Below are positions 22,410 through 36,200 of a stretch of DNA of 64,000 nt, one piece after another. The position numbers and the translations under genes were made by a program. The notes beneath the pieces were generated by a model that searched no databases, had not been told where the DNA came from, and saw only the letters and a program-made list of their open reading frames with translations. The stretch lies in the NCBI GenBank assembly GCA_035610835.1, contig CM069449.1, positions 61,466,292-61,530,291 of the forward strand. Direction: 5' to 3'. Origin of the DNA: Ophiura sarsii (Eukaryota > Echinodermata > Ophiuroidea > Amphilepidida > Ophiuridae). How positions within the stretch are numbered: position 1 is the stretch's first letter; every line of letters begins with the position of its first letter.

Positions 22410-24234
22410 ATAATACTAGAGCACCATCCGAGGCACATTTATTCAACTGATAGTGCGTTATGTCATTGTAAACGGGCTCTTATGTCAAAATGGACTTTTA
22501 AAAGTCCAATTCCCTTTAATACCCACAAATTAGGGTTTTAAATATAAGTGTAAAATGTTTGAATAAGAGCTAGAAAGAAAAACAAAGAAAGGAAATAGTA
22601 AGGACCGACCCCCCCCCCCCCCCCCCCCCCCCCCCCGACCGGCTAAATTTGTACAGTATAGATGGCGAATGGCGAAAGTTATAACCAGTAATAACAAAAT
22701 TTGGCTAATAAAGTCCTAATTTGAAAGTCATAGGATTGAATTGAAATATCATAATTTTGAGCTGAAATGGTTTTTCATTAAGGCCTGCTTCTGGATAAAA
22801 AGTGACCCAACTGCATGAACTATGATCAGAATTTCAACCCCTGAACAATGTTAAAATTGGCCAAATGTGGTGTCATTGGATAGATAACGAATCGTGTTGC
22901 CATGGCAACAGACGGCTCTGATTGGTTGAATACAAAAACAGACATTTCTCAACTATACTTAGACCTAGAGACATGAAACTTGGTAGGCTACTTGTAAATA
23001 CGCATTGAACTATGTTAAAAACGGCCCAGACAAGTTGTTTTCAAAAAAGCACTTCCGATTTGGAAAAATGTACTTCCGGTTTGCAAAAATGAGGAAATGG
23101 CTACTAAAAATTATTGTAATACGTACATGTAGCAAAAAAGTTGTTAACATCTTATTTATTATCACTAGTTGCAACACTGGCGAGATTCATAATACTACCA
23201 GGTTAAGTTTACAGTGCATAAATTAAATTAGCAGCTACGTTGTCCCATTGTAAAATTGACATCATGACAGTGACTGGTTGAGCGTTTGAACAATTAGGCA
23301 AAAAGCATTAATCTGCTCGGGAATGAGAAGGGGGGGGGGGAGTATTAATGTGGGCGGGGTACAAGTTTTCATTGGCATCAGGTGGGCTAATAATAAAAGC
23401 AAGCCGTTTTTGACGCAATTTTTTTTTTAAAAGAAAAAACCACCCACAAATCAAAAACAAACTGTAGGCCAAAATTACCTTGTGTTATGAAATGGCTGAA
23501 ATTAGACGACTTCACTATATCAAAGTAGAGAGGCATTCTTTGTAAATCCTTCTTCGTTAAGACTAAACTCTTTTGATATTGACATGGTGATGTTAGTTTT
23601 ACAGCCAGCCAAATTCTAAAATATCTGTGAAGGTCGGCTGCAGTCTATGAAAATGGGGTTGTATTTTTTCATTTGAGCCCAAATTACAATTTATCATCCG
23701 CACATGCCACGCTTATACTCAAAACTGAACACTATTTCAGATACTATAGTATTAGTAGTTAGTTTGTGCAATATTGTGGGAAAACCCTCAAAGCCAAACC
23801 TGAACATTTCTACAGCCAGAGGAATGGGAGAAATGTGTTCTCTTAATGTGCTATCTATCGCTGTGCCAACAATTTTTCAATAATTCCACAATGCGGAATC
23901 CATTCCAGAGGCAAATTTGTCAATCATCTTTAGTATAAAAGCATGGGTGGATTTCAGTTTCTAAATCCTGTACTGTTGCTGACCGCTTCCAAAGGGATAA
24001 TATATTTCAAACTGTTGGATTAAGTATTTGGTTGTCGTGATTGTAAAGCTCCATGATCAGCTCTATTCATAAAGCCACACTATCATGAATAGCATTTGAT
24101 TATGGAGTGCAAATAATGACATCTATAAAAGTACCGCTGTTTCATCATTGGTCAAAATGGGTTCCTCTAACGCCCAATGGACGAGGTCCAAAATCGAAAC
24201 CGATACGCCAGAGTTTATGAATATACTATAGCAC

Positions 24235-24345
24235 AAAAATCTTTATTGACGGATCAAAGGATGATACAGCTTTATTCTGTAATGGGTCTTGATATCTTAG
24301 ACTAACTTATGAGGTCGTGTGCCTTGAGTTGGGACCCCTTTGTGT
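24235..24345 (+). mobile_element. Fragment of the TTGGTGTAAGA MITE family
   Basis: The string GATACAGCTTTATTC..GGGTCTTG..AGACTAACTTATG resembles the interior of the copies at 41104-41242 and 56500-56633, but both terminal repeats are poor or missing. Confidence 0.45.
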
Positions 24346-24439
24346 GAAATTTATGGGTTATCCTTCATGTAAGCACTCGCGAAATTTATATATAGTTCAA
24401 TAGCAAATATTAATACACTCACGAACATACATAACTTCC

Positions 24440-25070
24440 GTATTGACACTTATAGTGTATTATTCCTATTCCATTATATTAATATATCAATACACTATTA
24501 TTTAATTGATAGTGGATTAGTCCTTTTTGGTCTGTGGTATTGGGGCATCTGGGACAACTTTCGGCATGAGTCTTATATAGTGTATTATTCCTATTCCATC
24601 ATATTAATATATCAATACACTATTATTTAATTGATAGTGGATTAGTCCTTTTTCGTCTGTGGTATTGGGGCATCTGGGACAACTTTTGGCATGAGTCTTA
24701 TATAGTGTATTATTCCTATTCCATCATATTAATATATCAATACACTATTATTTAATTGATAGTGGATTAGTCCTTTTTCGTCTGTGGTATTGGGGCATCT
24801 GGGACAACTTTTGGCATGAGTCTTATATAGTGTATTATTCCTATTCCATCATATTAATATATCAATACAGTATTATTTAATTGATAGTGGATTAGTCCTT
24901 TTGGTCTGTGGCATTGGGGCATCTGGGACAACTTTTGGCATGAGTCTTATATAGTGTATTATTCCTATTCCATCATATTAATATATCAATACACTATTAT
25001 TTAATTGATAGTGGATTAGTCCTTTTTCGTCTGTGGCATTGGGGCATCTAGGACAACTTTTAGCATTTTA
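24440..25070. repeat. 125-bp tandem array, about five copies
   Basis: The unit begins with GAGTCTTATATAGTGTATTA and recurs at 24568, 24693, 24818 and 24942, so the period is 124-125 bp; a partial unit starts near 24450. Copies differ by only a few bases, and each contains AATATATCAATACACTATTA with nearby complementary TAGTGTATT, giving it hairpin potential. No spacers are present, so this is a minisatellite. Confidence 0.9.
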
Positions 25071-25984
25071 ATTTTAATTTTGTCTTTAGGCTATTGTATT
25101 TATGTAACCCTCTATCTAAGCACATAATGAGAGAGCTATGATTGAAATATATATCAAATAGTTAAAACCAATGGAACTGAGTGCGATAAAGGTAATCCAT
25201 TAAGTTACAAATTCGGAGGATTTTAATGATCACATGACTAGAATGTACCTGTTTGAATAGAGAATTAATGATCAGCAATTGCTAATTTTGATTTTTATTG
25301 TCGTGTATAAATTAAGTAAATGCGTATGTTTTGTTTTGTTTCTTGAAAAATCAATGCACTTGCACATATGTTAATATTATGCTAATAATAGCACTCCCCC
25401 TACGTGATCGGGCCATTAGTCACACATCAACATCAGCGCGGCGTGTATTGATTTGTCTATTTTTTATCGAAACAACACATACGCATTTATTGACCTATAA
25501 TCATTTCTAAGGAAGAGCCTCGACCACGACACTCACAAATGACTCGGTTCAGTAACACCACATGGTTCACGAGTCAAGCGATCCGCATTCCGTGACCCGT
25601 TTGAACACCCGAATCGCCCGGACCCCGTTTTGAACACCCTGTATATATTTACCTTTGACTTTTCGCATTTATTCGTCGGCAGGGTAAAGTGTTGTTTACA
25701 ATTTTACATGATCAGTTTCGTGTTGTTGTACCGTTTTAAGAAATGACTAAAAAGAAAATAGCTCTGGTTGCGCTTGTTGACGAATAAGGTATCAAAGATA
25801 TCATGGATTCAGTTAGCCTAAATGCAATATGTCAAGTGAAAAACGCCGTTAGAATCGCTACCTCTAGCAGTTTAGCGGTGAAGAATGAATATACAGTGAC
25901 AAACCTTCCAAATTCGGAAATCGATATTTTTGTCCGATTCTACTTTGGTGGCCTAAGGTGAATAAGTCTAATAAAATGACAACA

Positions 25985-26178
25985 AACTATATATTTGGTA
26001 TATAAATCAAATATTGACTGCTTTCATTCGGGTCACGGTTCAAATGTTATGCCCGCGGTGATCTCGAAACCAGACTAAACCCCTCGGATAACCATTCGGG
26101 GCATAGTCTGGTTTTCGAGATCGCCTGGGGCCTATAATTTGATCCATGCAGTCAATATTTGTATACTATTAACCATTT
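25985..26178. mobile_element. Hairpin element
   Basis: An inner near-perfect inverted repeat (GATCTCGAAACCAGACTAAA at about 26060 and complement at about 26105-26130) is surrounded by a weaker outer one (AAATATTGACTGC with GCAGTCAATATTT at 26143). The nested structure suggests a short MITE. Confidence 0.6.
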
Positions 26179-26531
26179 TAAATGTTTTAATTAGAAATCA
26201 CACATGTAATTATAAATAGTTGACACTCGGTAGGACAATGGAAAAATGTACAAAAAAGTGTTTTGGAGCTTTTATCCGACTTTTCCCGTTTTGTATGTAT
26301 TTAACTTTTGACATCATAGGAGTGTGGCCAATATGCTGCACCTAACTAAATAAACAGGTTGTTTTATTTCATTTCTGGTTATTGAATACCGTATATCTGG
26401 GCTAAAATACTATCGTCACCACAACTTGTATTTGTAAGAGAATATGAAGAGCATGTCTTTTTATGATTGTAGTTTTAACGATTTATCAAGATATGAATAT
26501 AAGCTTTACATGCCATGTAGCTATAGTCACT

Positions 26532-26787
26532 GTCATGCTATGGACATAATTCTCACTTACCGATACGTTTTCCAAGGCTTTTTCAAGCGAGCGTGTGATG
26601 CTGTTGTTCGCGGGGCTGCGGTCAGATGCACAATATACGCGAGCAACTACACTTGCATTAACCAATCAGGACGCCCGGTAATTTTTGAAAGCGCTCGATA
26701 CACGCTTCCGGGGTTACTAACGTACGCACCCCCGCACGCACTCACATACGCACGCATTGTTAGAATTATGTCCATAGCATTATGACG
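26532..26787. mobile_element. Foldback element carrying an antisense copy of gene B exon 3
   Basis: Terminal inverted repeats of about 20 bp: TGCTATGGACATAATTCT on the left (about 26536-26554) and its complement on the right (26763-26780). Directly inside the left repeat, 26551-26583 is the exact reverse complement of 31052-31084, which is the end of gene B exon 3 plus 10 bp of intron including the GTAAGT donor. The remainder is CpG-rich and has a CCAATCAGG box near 26662. A DNA element that picked up gene sequence is one reading. Confidence 0.6.
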
Positions 26788-27171
26788 CTGACTATATCTA
26801 CTGTAGATCGCACATTGGTTTGTGTACTTTAAAGTTCGGCTGTAATTTTATCGAGACAACTTGTAGTGGTGGGGGTCTGTTATGTACGCCATATAAGTGT
26901 GACTATTACTTATTACTATACTTGGACGTCATCCAGGTTGCTTATTAACACAAATTTTAAAAAGTGGTATATATCTCCGTAACAAGTCAAACATTGACAA
27001 CATTTTCAAAAAACCCTATTCGAGTTTATAGTGCGCCTTGACATTCGTATGTAAGAGCGAGTGAGTCCCATGTTGGATTTCATCCCGGATATGTGATGTT
27101 ATTGTGACTGGTATAACTTACGGGTGATATCTATATCTCTGGTGGACATTCCTGGAATAGATCGTCGTAAA

Positions 27172-27244
27172 ATGACACTGGAAACTGGCGTCGTTTTTAT
27201 TGTTGTAGTGGTGGCTATTATTCTCAGCGGCATACGACCATCGG
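27172..27244 (+). CDS. Gene B exon 1: start codon and signal peptide
   Basis: ATG at 27172 is followed by MTLETGVVFIVVVVAIILSG, a short polar start and a strong hydrophobic core as in a signal peptide. Donor GTAAGT begins at 27245, phase 1, matching exon 2. The frame is open for another 16 codons upstream but without an ATG there, which favours this start. Confidence 0.75.
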
Positions 27245-30200
27245 GTAAGTCTATATTGAGAATTTCAATTCTAGCCAGGTTTGTAAAGGGCTTAAAATGC
27301 CATTATTGTTACATATGACACAGTCAAACTTTCCATTCTCGGTATATAGGTTAACATGGATATGTGGAATAAGATTTTCTCAATAGGCAATTCGTTTTGT
27401 TTAACTTGGTCTGTTTTATTTTTTTGGCCATAAAACGTTGGTTTTGGTGTGTCTAAAATACAAAATTCAAATGTTTCATTATTTGAATAATATGATACAA
27501 CTTTGTCGACAGTTTCTTAATTTCGTGATAAAAAAAGCCTGTTGTAAATTTAAGTATAAACCAAAACATACGGAATCGTTAAATATTCAAACATTTGTTT
27601 AAAAACTTTATTCTCATTTTAGACAGAAATTGATTTACACTTGGATTTAGCACTTAATTCCTCTTAATATGAAACACGAAAACTGACAATTAAGGGAATG
27701 TGTCATTGTTGACTCAACTTTTTGCCGCGTATTATTGCTTGTATGCATACCATTTTTACTGTGATAAAAAGTCCCGGTTTCAATCTCATTTGAACATAAA
27801 TGACTCTTTGCGAATAATGTACTCTCCGCTTTTAATAGACGGATACTTTCAATGGATTTGGCAATAATGTTGTTGGACAGCTGCAAAATGGGGTTATTGT
27901 ATTACAACAGGCGTAACTCTCGATAACAAGTGATTGTTTGTTATAAGCAGAACAATATGCTCTTTGAATATGAGCTTCATTGGTTTGTAAAATGTATTCG
28001 GTCTTTTGGGAGAATAAACACTCACGACCAACTTCTTTATGTCCGTGACATTATGGTTTTAGAGGTACGGTTATTCCTGTGTCGCAAGTTTGCACGTTTT
28101 ATAGTTTTGAGATATCGAGCGAAACGTATTCTAATTAATGAAAAAATAATAAATCGACATTTGAGATGAACATAATTGTTTAATTATTTGAAGTCTGAAT
28201 TTAGAGACAATTTGATCCCATTTATGGATTTAAAGAAAATTGTTTAAAAAAAGCCGGATGAGGAAAAATATAGAGATATTATAAGAAATGTAAAATAGTT
28301 AAAAAGTTACCATTATTTAAGTAAAATCAGAACCGAAAGTCCGACTCAAACAAAAAGCATTTTAAAGCTGACACATTGCAAGTTTCTATACTTTTATAAT
28401 TTCTTTTTTTGGCAAAAATAACAACAGTTGGAAATCTGTTAATCCTATACCACCTCCTCACCCTCTTTAACGCAATTAGAGTTGATTTGCCTAATCCCGG
28501 ACTTCCAAGCAAGAATATTATTACGTTAAGCTTTGTATTATCAGTTAAGGATGAAAACAGTCAATGTTACACGAAATTAGAGTAGATTTGCCCAATCTTG
28601 GACTTCCAAACAAGAATACGTTAAACATTCTATTTAGAGAATAAAGGTATTGTTTTTAGACCGTACCCGTGTTATATTGTCTGACATAAATGCGGACGAT
28701 AGTATTATTTTAAGTAGAACAACGACACCGCAGGCGGAGTTGTTCTACGCAAACAATAATACTATTTTAACACGGGTACGGTCTAAAAACAATACCTTTA
28801 TTCTCATTCTTAAACGATCATACTTTAGACATTTATCAAAGAAATAAGTACATTTTATTGTCCACATTTGACAACTTTTACCCCTGCTAGGATCGAATAA
28901 CCCACAAACATTCCATCCAATCACATGCGATGAGTAAACCATGCGTAAGCGTCGCGGCGCCGGCATAAACGCAGGAAAAGCGCTAAAGACGCACTGCAGA
29001 AGTGCGCGTTATGGAGCAAACCACGCATTGTGAAGGTCGGGCGCACTGTTAAAACGTAAGCCCCACCTCCCCGTGTTAAGTTGTCTCATCTAGATGTCGC
29101 CGATTTCTCTGAGAACCGATGAGATTGCTTAAACTTTCTTAGCTGTTTAAGAATATCAGTTTATGATGAAACAGTGATGGCCGTATTCTCGTACTAAACA
29201 TGGTTTTAGCCTAAAACCGTGTTTAACCAAACGCGTGTCTAACTTAAACGTGAGTTTATCCTTTAAACGACGTGTTTAACAAAACACGATTTTAAACTCT
29301 GCAAATCACGTTCCCAGAGTGGTCCTGCGTTGATTGTATACAGATAGTTCTTTCATTGGGGCCCTAATGGGTTACAATAGATATAGACCGAATGCCTAAA
29401 TACAAGGTACTTTTAAAGACTACACGTACACGATCCGCACGTCAGTTTGCACCGGGCACGGTTGAGTGAACAAGAAAGGCATACAGTTGGCGCGCGAGTT
29501 CAGTTATTAAAACGCGCACTAAACTGCCCCTGTACCCATGTTTAAAGTTAGAAACATTTCGGCGAGTTAGACGCGTGTTTAAGTAAAACAAATGTACGAT
29601 AATCGCGTTTAGTTAAACGCTGTGTTTTTAGCTTAAAACCGTGTTTTAACTACGTACGAGAATACGGCCCTAAATGTTTAATACCAACAGCCGGTCAATC
29701 TAAACACCACACAACTATATTGGCAACTAAACTGCTGGCTACTACTACAGCTCCTAGTGATACATATAGCCGTAACACATTTGATAAGGAAACGCCAGAT
29801 TTCCTGAGGTCCTCTGTCACAGTGGCTACATCGGATATTGTCGGAGATCACGTTACGTCCAAAGGGGATCAAAAACTATCAGAAAATAAACAGGTGAGTG
29901 GGAATACAGCATCATTTTAGGCCAAACAAAAAAGTGTTGTGTTGCCCTCAAGTGAAAATGCTTAGGTCGGTAGGCTTTTTTCACCTCATACAATATTCAT
30001 TGCCCCTTTTTAACAGAAAATTCAGCGTTCAGCATGTTAAGAGAATAAAACAAAGCTTTCAAATGAGAAATAATGACTTCTTTTTAACACAGACTCAAGT
30101 GTACTCAATCGAGTCACCTAAAAAATGTCTAGTACCGGGATCCGAATCCGAAAAGAAAATATATCGACAAATAATAATAAGCTTATTAAAAAATAAAACT

Positions 30201-33200
30201 ATTCAGCTAAATCAATCTTATTTAACGCGAATTTATAGTAGAGATTCACTTAACATGGGTTTATTTAGTCAAATGTGTGCATTTTTTAATCTTATGCTCG
30301 CTGAAATCGTGGTTTTTGCCGCGGATTTTCGCTTCCGTGTTTGCTGCTGTCATCCATCTTGGAAAAGTTACAAATTGTCAAAAAAAGATGGCGTCCTAAC
30401 AATCAGCCCAGATGAATCGTAAAGGTTGATTTTTCGGAGATTATTTCATGGTTTTTTTCGCTCGTTCATGACAAAATTTAATGTAGTTTGGTAACGACAA
30501 TGTACTTGAATACAGAATTTACGACCAGAAAACTGGTAAATTGTTGAAGAAAAGAAAGTAGAAAAATAAATTGAAAAAAAGAAAGACAACAAATTCGGTC
30601 CTAATATAACATATTTGTTGACCGTGCGCTGAGGGCAACACAACAAAAACTGTTTGGCTTTTTTGACACGTTAGTGTTGATTCACCGAAGAAATCCAGCA
30701 GCTACGACCTACCGCTAAATTGTCGCTACATAAAATGAACCATTACTTGCCATGTCTACAGACCCATGCCGCATGGAAAGTATTAATACTAGCCAGATGC
30801 ATGTAAACATGGTAAATATGCAGTGGAAAATTCGCGCGCTACGCGCTCATCATGTTTAAGATACCTTTGGCCCCCTAAAAAGACCCCAGATACGCCACTA
30901 CAATTTGATGTCTCTTTAGGAAGTTAACCAAATCTGACAACTAAGGACACTACGATACGATTCATACTTCATAAATATAGTATCTTTTATTGAATTCCAT
31001 TTTCTTTGTTTCGAATACATCAGATCAGTGAGCAGATATATTTGACATATCAAAAAGCCTTGGAAAACGTATCGGTAAGTGAGAGATTAGAGTCTGTGGG
31101 TTAGGTACGCGTGTTTACACATATAAAACATATTTTCGTACAAGGTGAACAGACACCTCGTTTAAAATCGCATTGATTTGTTGGATGCCTACCAATTTGA
31201 AAACATAAATTAACATTTAATGAGATGCATAAAACTTACATCTATATATATATTTCAAATTATTATTTCTTATGGATGGAAGATATCGTGCATTTCCCTA
31301 AAGTGGTAAAAAACAACCGTTCCACGCAACCACTGTAAAATTGTTATTTACAAAAAAATCACGTCTTTTACAAGAGCAATTTACGGCGTACTGGTATAAA
31401 AATAATTGCAGGGTGCAACGAGTTTTATTGTTAGTTAAGTTTGTTGCAGTCTTACATCAATACCGGTATACTGTACTGTAATTGCTCATAAAATCGTCAC
31501 CATATTATTTCAAATGCATTATTTTCTCGACCCCCTGACACGTAATACTGGTCTTTTGTAGAGACAGGAGCTCATAAATAGACTGTTGACTCTTAAATAG
31601 GTCAATGGAAACTATCTATTTCATACGAAGTCTATTAAAACATCGATTAATCACACAACATTCCACCATACTTGTACGTGTTTCTCAACAACGACCATCT
31701 GAAAAGTGTTGCTATGTACATGATGTAGACTATCGTATATAGGATGGCACCCGATTCTCGTTCAACTTGATTAATCATCATTTCAATTATCAATCGTGGG
31801 GAGACTGTAACATTTTGGCACCGAAACATGAGAGGAAGTGTCCTAGTTAGGTAGAATAAATTCAGGTCCAAAGATTGCTATTTGACCTTTAGATATTTCA
31901 TATGATGCTTGGCAGCATTTGACCACAGATGGTGGTGGTATTCATAGCATACATAAACATTTACACGCGGCTATTCGATATACCATATACGCGTACAAAA
32001 ATATTTTTCAGAGACCTGAACCAATATTAGGCAAGTTTGTACTTATTTTAATGCATTTCTCATGGTGATTCCAAGTATGATGATGACATCCAATCTGTTC
32101 CTTAACCCCACACGTTTTTAGCCCTGTAGGTCTACTTAAAGACTATCTGTTCATTATTGTGTCTTTATATTGTAGTTAAATTATGATGTTATGCACGAAG
32201 CGTTGAATGCTTACGATGACGTTGGGAACAGCATGGGTGATACCATTAATGAAGTAGGGACCATTCCGGCAGAGAAGCAAATCAATACATCAAATTTCGG
32301 TAATTATTCTATACGCTATAGAGGGTATGCAATGAACCAACCGGAACGGTATAACAATGGATCGGGCAGCCATTATGGAGGTCGGGCTAGTCACGTATTC
32401 GGATTGACAATTAAATTTCCCGCTCCAAGTGATCTGAACTGACCAAATCATATTGTTCCGTGGCATCCATCTTGGAGGCACAGTTCAAATGAGGACATAG
32501 TGACGTAGCATTGCATACTCTCTATTGCATAACTAAACTAATTACCTCATTGTTTTCAACCATGCAGAAGAAATGTTTCAGGTGTTCACAAAGTTAGATT
32601 AGGGAGAGAGGAGAGAATAGAGAAACAAAGAGGCAGAGGAAAAGAATTCAACAGACATATTTTCAGTATTGCCGTAGATTTTCCTTCGATTTTCCTTCTA
32701 TGTTTTCAATATCTGTTGCCTGACCCGGATGACGTTAAATCCACCCTCGAATTCCAGAATACACAGTGAGTTATCTCTACAAGGTTTAGTGGTCTGGATA
32801 TATTAACACGGTATTATAATGTCTCTTTTACTACAATTTATTCAATCCTGTCTTGTTTCGTTAACTGAACAGTTGCCATTGTAGCTCCACTATGTATTTC
32901 ATGTGACGAAACGGAAATATGTCTGAGTGTTGACAACGCGAGATCGTGCGTGACGATTCCAAGTGTCAACTTTGAGAGTAGTCAAGCAGGTAATAATTAC
33001 ATTTAAGGAGAAATTGCGCCAACTACGATCTATGTTTTAGGGCAATTTCAAATTCCAGTTTGGTCATAATTGTACAGCTTGTATCCAAAGGCTCCCGTAA
33101 TTTGAAAATTAATCCAGAGAATTGCAAAACGTGCAAAAGTACATGTATAACATTTAGCTCACCAAGCAACCAATGACATGTATTATTGTCAAGGCGAGGT

Positions 33201-36200
33201 GTGAGCATCTTAAAAAACAATTGTCAGCTTGTCCATTTTGGACACACTTTTCTTTGTATTTGAATAGCACTTTAATTCTCTTATTACCCAGCATAATAAA
33301 CTAGATGCAAAACAAGTGTGCATTCTGAAGAAGAAAAAAGTACATCAATCAACACGGGGAGAAAAATTGTTGATCTTTTTTGAAATTTAAACATCTTGGT
33401 TTTGATATAATTCGGGATCGGATTTGTTTATTTATATTTTGCTAATGCTTAATATTTCTTCAACTTTGCAAGGTTAATAATAATTGTGACTTGATCATAC
33501 CACCGATAAACTTCTCTGATTGTTCGTCCTTTTCCGCTTTTTTTATAGCTGTTGCTTTTGTCTCCAGCCCTAAGTCTATCAGTAAAGATATTCCCACCGA
33601 CGTTATCGGACGACAATCGGCTTCGGACACAATGCTGGTGTTCTCTAATATAATATCGTGCGATGTATATAACGACAATGGATTACAACGAAAGCAGTTT
33701 TCCCGTAAGCCCGTTGAACTAAAGCTATCTGCACGCCAGGTATTATTATCTAAAATGCATGCACTTTTAGTACTTTCGAACCAATCAGAAAGCAGGAAAC
33801 TGCAAAACGCGGAGGGCGTTGGAAATGTCTTGTGGCACTCCGCGTGAGTGCCATATAGTGCTCGCACCACTCGCGCTGTTTTTAATTCGTTGTTCAGGCA
33901 GTACGGATTCGCCAATTTTAACTTCGTGTTTATCTTTTTCTTTTGCTTCTTCTATTTTTGGTACCATGTTTAATACAATTTATATTTTCATCAAGTTTTG
34001 TTTAACCATATTCTACATTGAATCAAACAGTTCCAAATTGACAAGAATTGTGCGGTTTTTATCTCTTTGCGTGCAGAAATAATCCGAGTGGACGTGTATG
34101 CTCACTATGTCACGCATACGATTCACACAACACCATATTGCTCGATGCGTTCGGTTTTCGCGCCCGCGCTCTTCTTAATTAAATCGCTGCTGTATAGTAT
34201 ACTCTAGGTTCGTTAATGTTGAACTGACTGTACTATAGAGTCACGTTTAATTAATCCGACCTTGTTAAATTATTCAACATAAATATATTCAACAGGAGAT
34301 ATTAGATGATATTATTATGAACGGGAGGCAGTCGCAGATTGTAGACGTCATGTGCACATTTTGGAACCCAGATAAAGAGTAAGTGGCTACTGACTCATAT
34401 ATTCAAATGATTTCCGAAATGCTTTGCGCTCTAGGATCATGCAATGGGCTAATCCATTTGAAATCCACACACCCTATGGAATACGTGACTTTAATCTTCC
34501 CCACAGGGATCGGTGAATTTCAAATTAAGTCAACCATGCATGTGACCCCATTTGAAATACACACTCCCTGTGAAAAAATTAAGTGATGTCTTCCATAGGG
34601 GTGTATGGATTACAACTGGAATAGCCCAATATTGCACCTTATTACCTAAAATCTTTACTACGTTCCCTCATCAATTTTATAATAATCTGAATATAATGGG
34701 AGTGTCGAGATGTATCTTGGCATTGGCTCTAAACTTTGAAAAGGGTACATTCCGACAGACACATACGCATTGTGTCAATATGTTGATTTAGATCGACGGA
34801 TCGTCGAAGTTGCTCTATACTGGTTCTCCTTAAATAAATTCAATGTGCTCCTCCCCTATAGTATGAATCAAATGTACAGTAATGTCGAAAAATTTCGCAC
34901 AGTCCAAAAAAAATCGCACAGTCACAAAAAATCGCACAGTAAATGTACTCCATTTACAATTTTGCCTTCTATTTGGCTAATGACCTCGGTCTTTTTTCTC
35001 ATTTTTTTCCGATTTCCTTTTTTTCTCACCTTTTTTATTTTTTAAGGGGGTGGGGCGCGGGGGCACAAATGGGGTTTTTTCGTCAGGGGGCATGTGCCCC
35101 CCCCCCCCCCCCCCCCTGAGCTACGCCACTGCTTTAAGCAGGCAATGCTTGCAAGATTGACTGCATATTAATGAGTTATCATTAGTACAAAATAAGTGCT
35201 GATATGATTGTGCGCCTATAGCCAGCTGCCAAATCGAAATGATTGTGACGATTACCTAATGGCAGAGTAATGATGATGGCAATCGCGCCTGGAATATCCT
35301 ATAGAATGGATACGTGCGCGTTATAAAATCGAGTTATTATATTATTAGCTATTATCGAAGTTATGTCTATTATGACCTGGTCCTTGGTGTTGTAGTTCGA
35401 ATTAAAAAGAGGGTACAATGTTTTTATTTGTGAAAACCGACCGATAATATTGCGTCTTTGATGTTTATTTAATCATAGAGTATGGTCACCCGATGGCTGC
35501 GAACTTGTTAGTTACACATCGACACACGTAATATGTGAATGTAACCACCTGACCAGTTTTGCTGTGCTTATGCAGCTGCATGAGGTGAGATAATGAGTAT
35601 TGTTTTTTCTTCCCTGTTTGGCTTCTTGAGATGATAAGCAATAGCTTGAAAGTAAACAACATGACCTGCCCATCTATGGAAAAAGGTATTTCAGCAATAT
35701 GCATAACTTAATGTACAAGTAGGCCTATACTGACCGCTCATGAAACCGCTTTAACGCTTTAACGCTCATAAAACCTTTTGTATTCGAAATCAGTTGCAGA
35801 GAAATTAGATGTGTTGTTCTTTCTACCCGTGGGGCAGCTTTATTATATGAAACAACTATTCCCCAAACAACTTTGGCAATGAAATATATACAAGTGTCAG
35901 TTTTGATAGCTATAAACATGATGAAAGGGGTGAATCCCCTTCGAATGGGGTTTCCACACCCTCATATCTGTATTTATGCCAAGGTGTTGATTCAAGTTTT
36001 CCTGGTAAAGAAAGTCATAGCCCTGTCATAGGCCTGAGGGGCCGAACTCTTAGGCCCTACATTTGATGAAGGTCATTGGCGGGTGTTTGATCGTTCACTG
36101 AGGTCGAATATCCATGAGAGTTTCGTGCATCCGGGTCAGTTCGGACGCTCTCAGAGGGCGATATTTTGTCATACCACCTTGTCGTTTTGTAACATTCACT

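Larger units (their letters stand above)
21365..27171. other. Intergenic region between gene A and gene B
   Basis: Contains a telomere-like tract, a MITE (22147-22409), a C(28) run at about 22609-22636, a 125-bp tandem array, a hairpin (25985-26178) and a foldback just upstream of gene B (26532-26787). I see no gene in 22640-24439 or 25071-25984. The promoter of gene B must lie near its right end but no core element can be assigned with confidence. Confidence 0.55.
27245..29690. other. Gene B intron 1
   Basis: Holds a 169-bp palindromic MITE (28637-28805), a direct repeat of about 55 bp (28468-28528 and 28566-28628, core TTGGACTTCCAA/GGACTTCCAAGC) and a TIR element (29177-29673) reaching nearly to exon 2. 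No further exon was recognised in 27245-28460. Confidence 0.55.

Noticed and set aside
24440..25070. Possible CRISPR-like array
   Set aside because: The units are contiguous with no spacers and the window is eukaryotic; it is a minisatellite.
25803..25976. Small ATG-initiated frame of about 57 codons upstream of gene B
   Set aside because: No family resemblance and no supportable splice sites or neighbours; the length is within chance.
33460..33915. 151-codon minus-strand frame over gene B exon 6
   Set aside because: The plus strand holds a phase-consistent GAIN exon here; the minus frame is its shadow.
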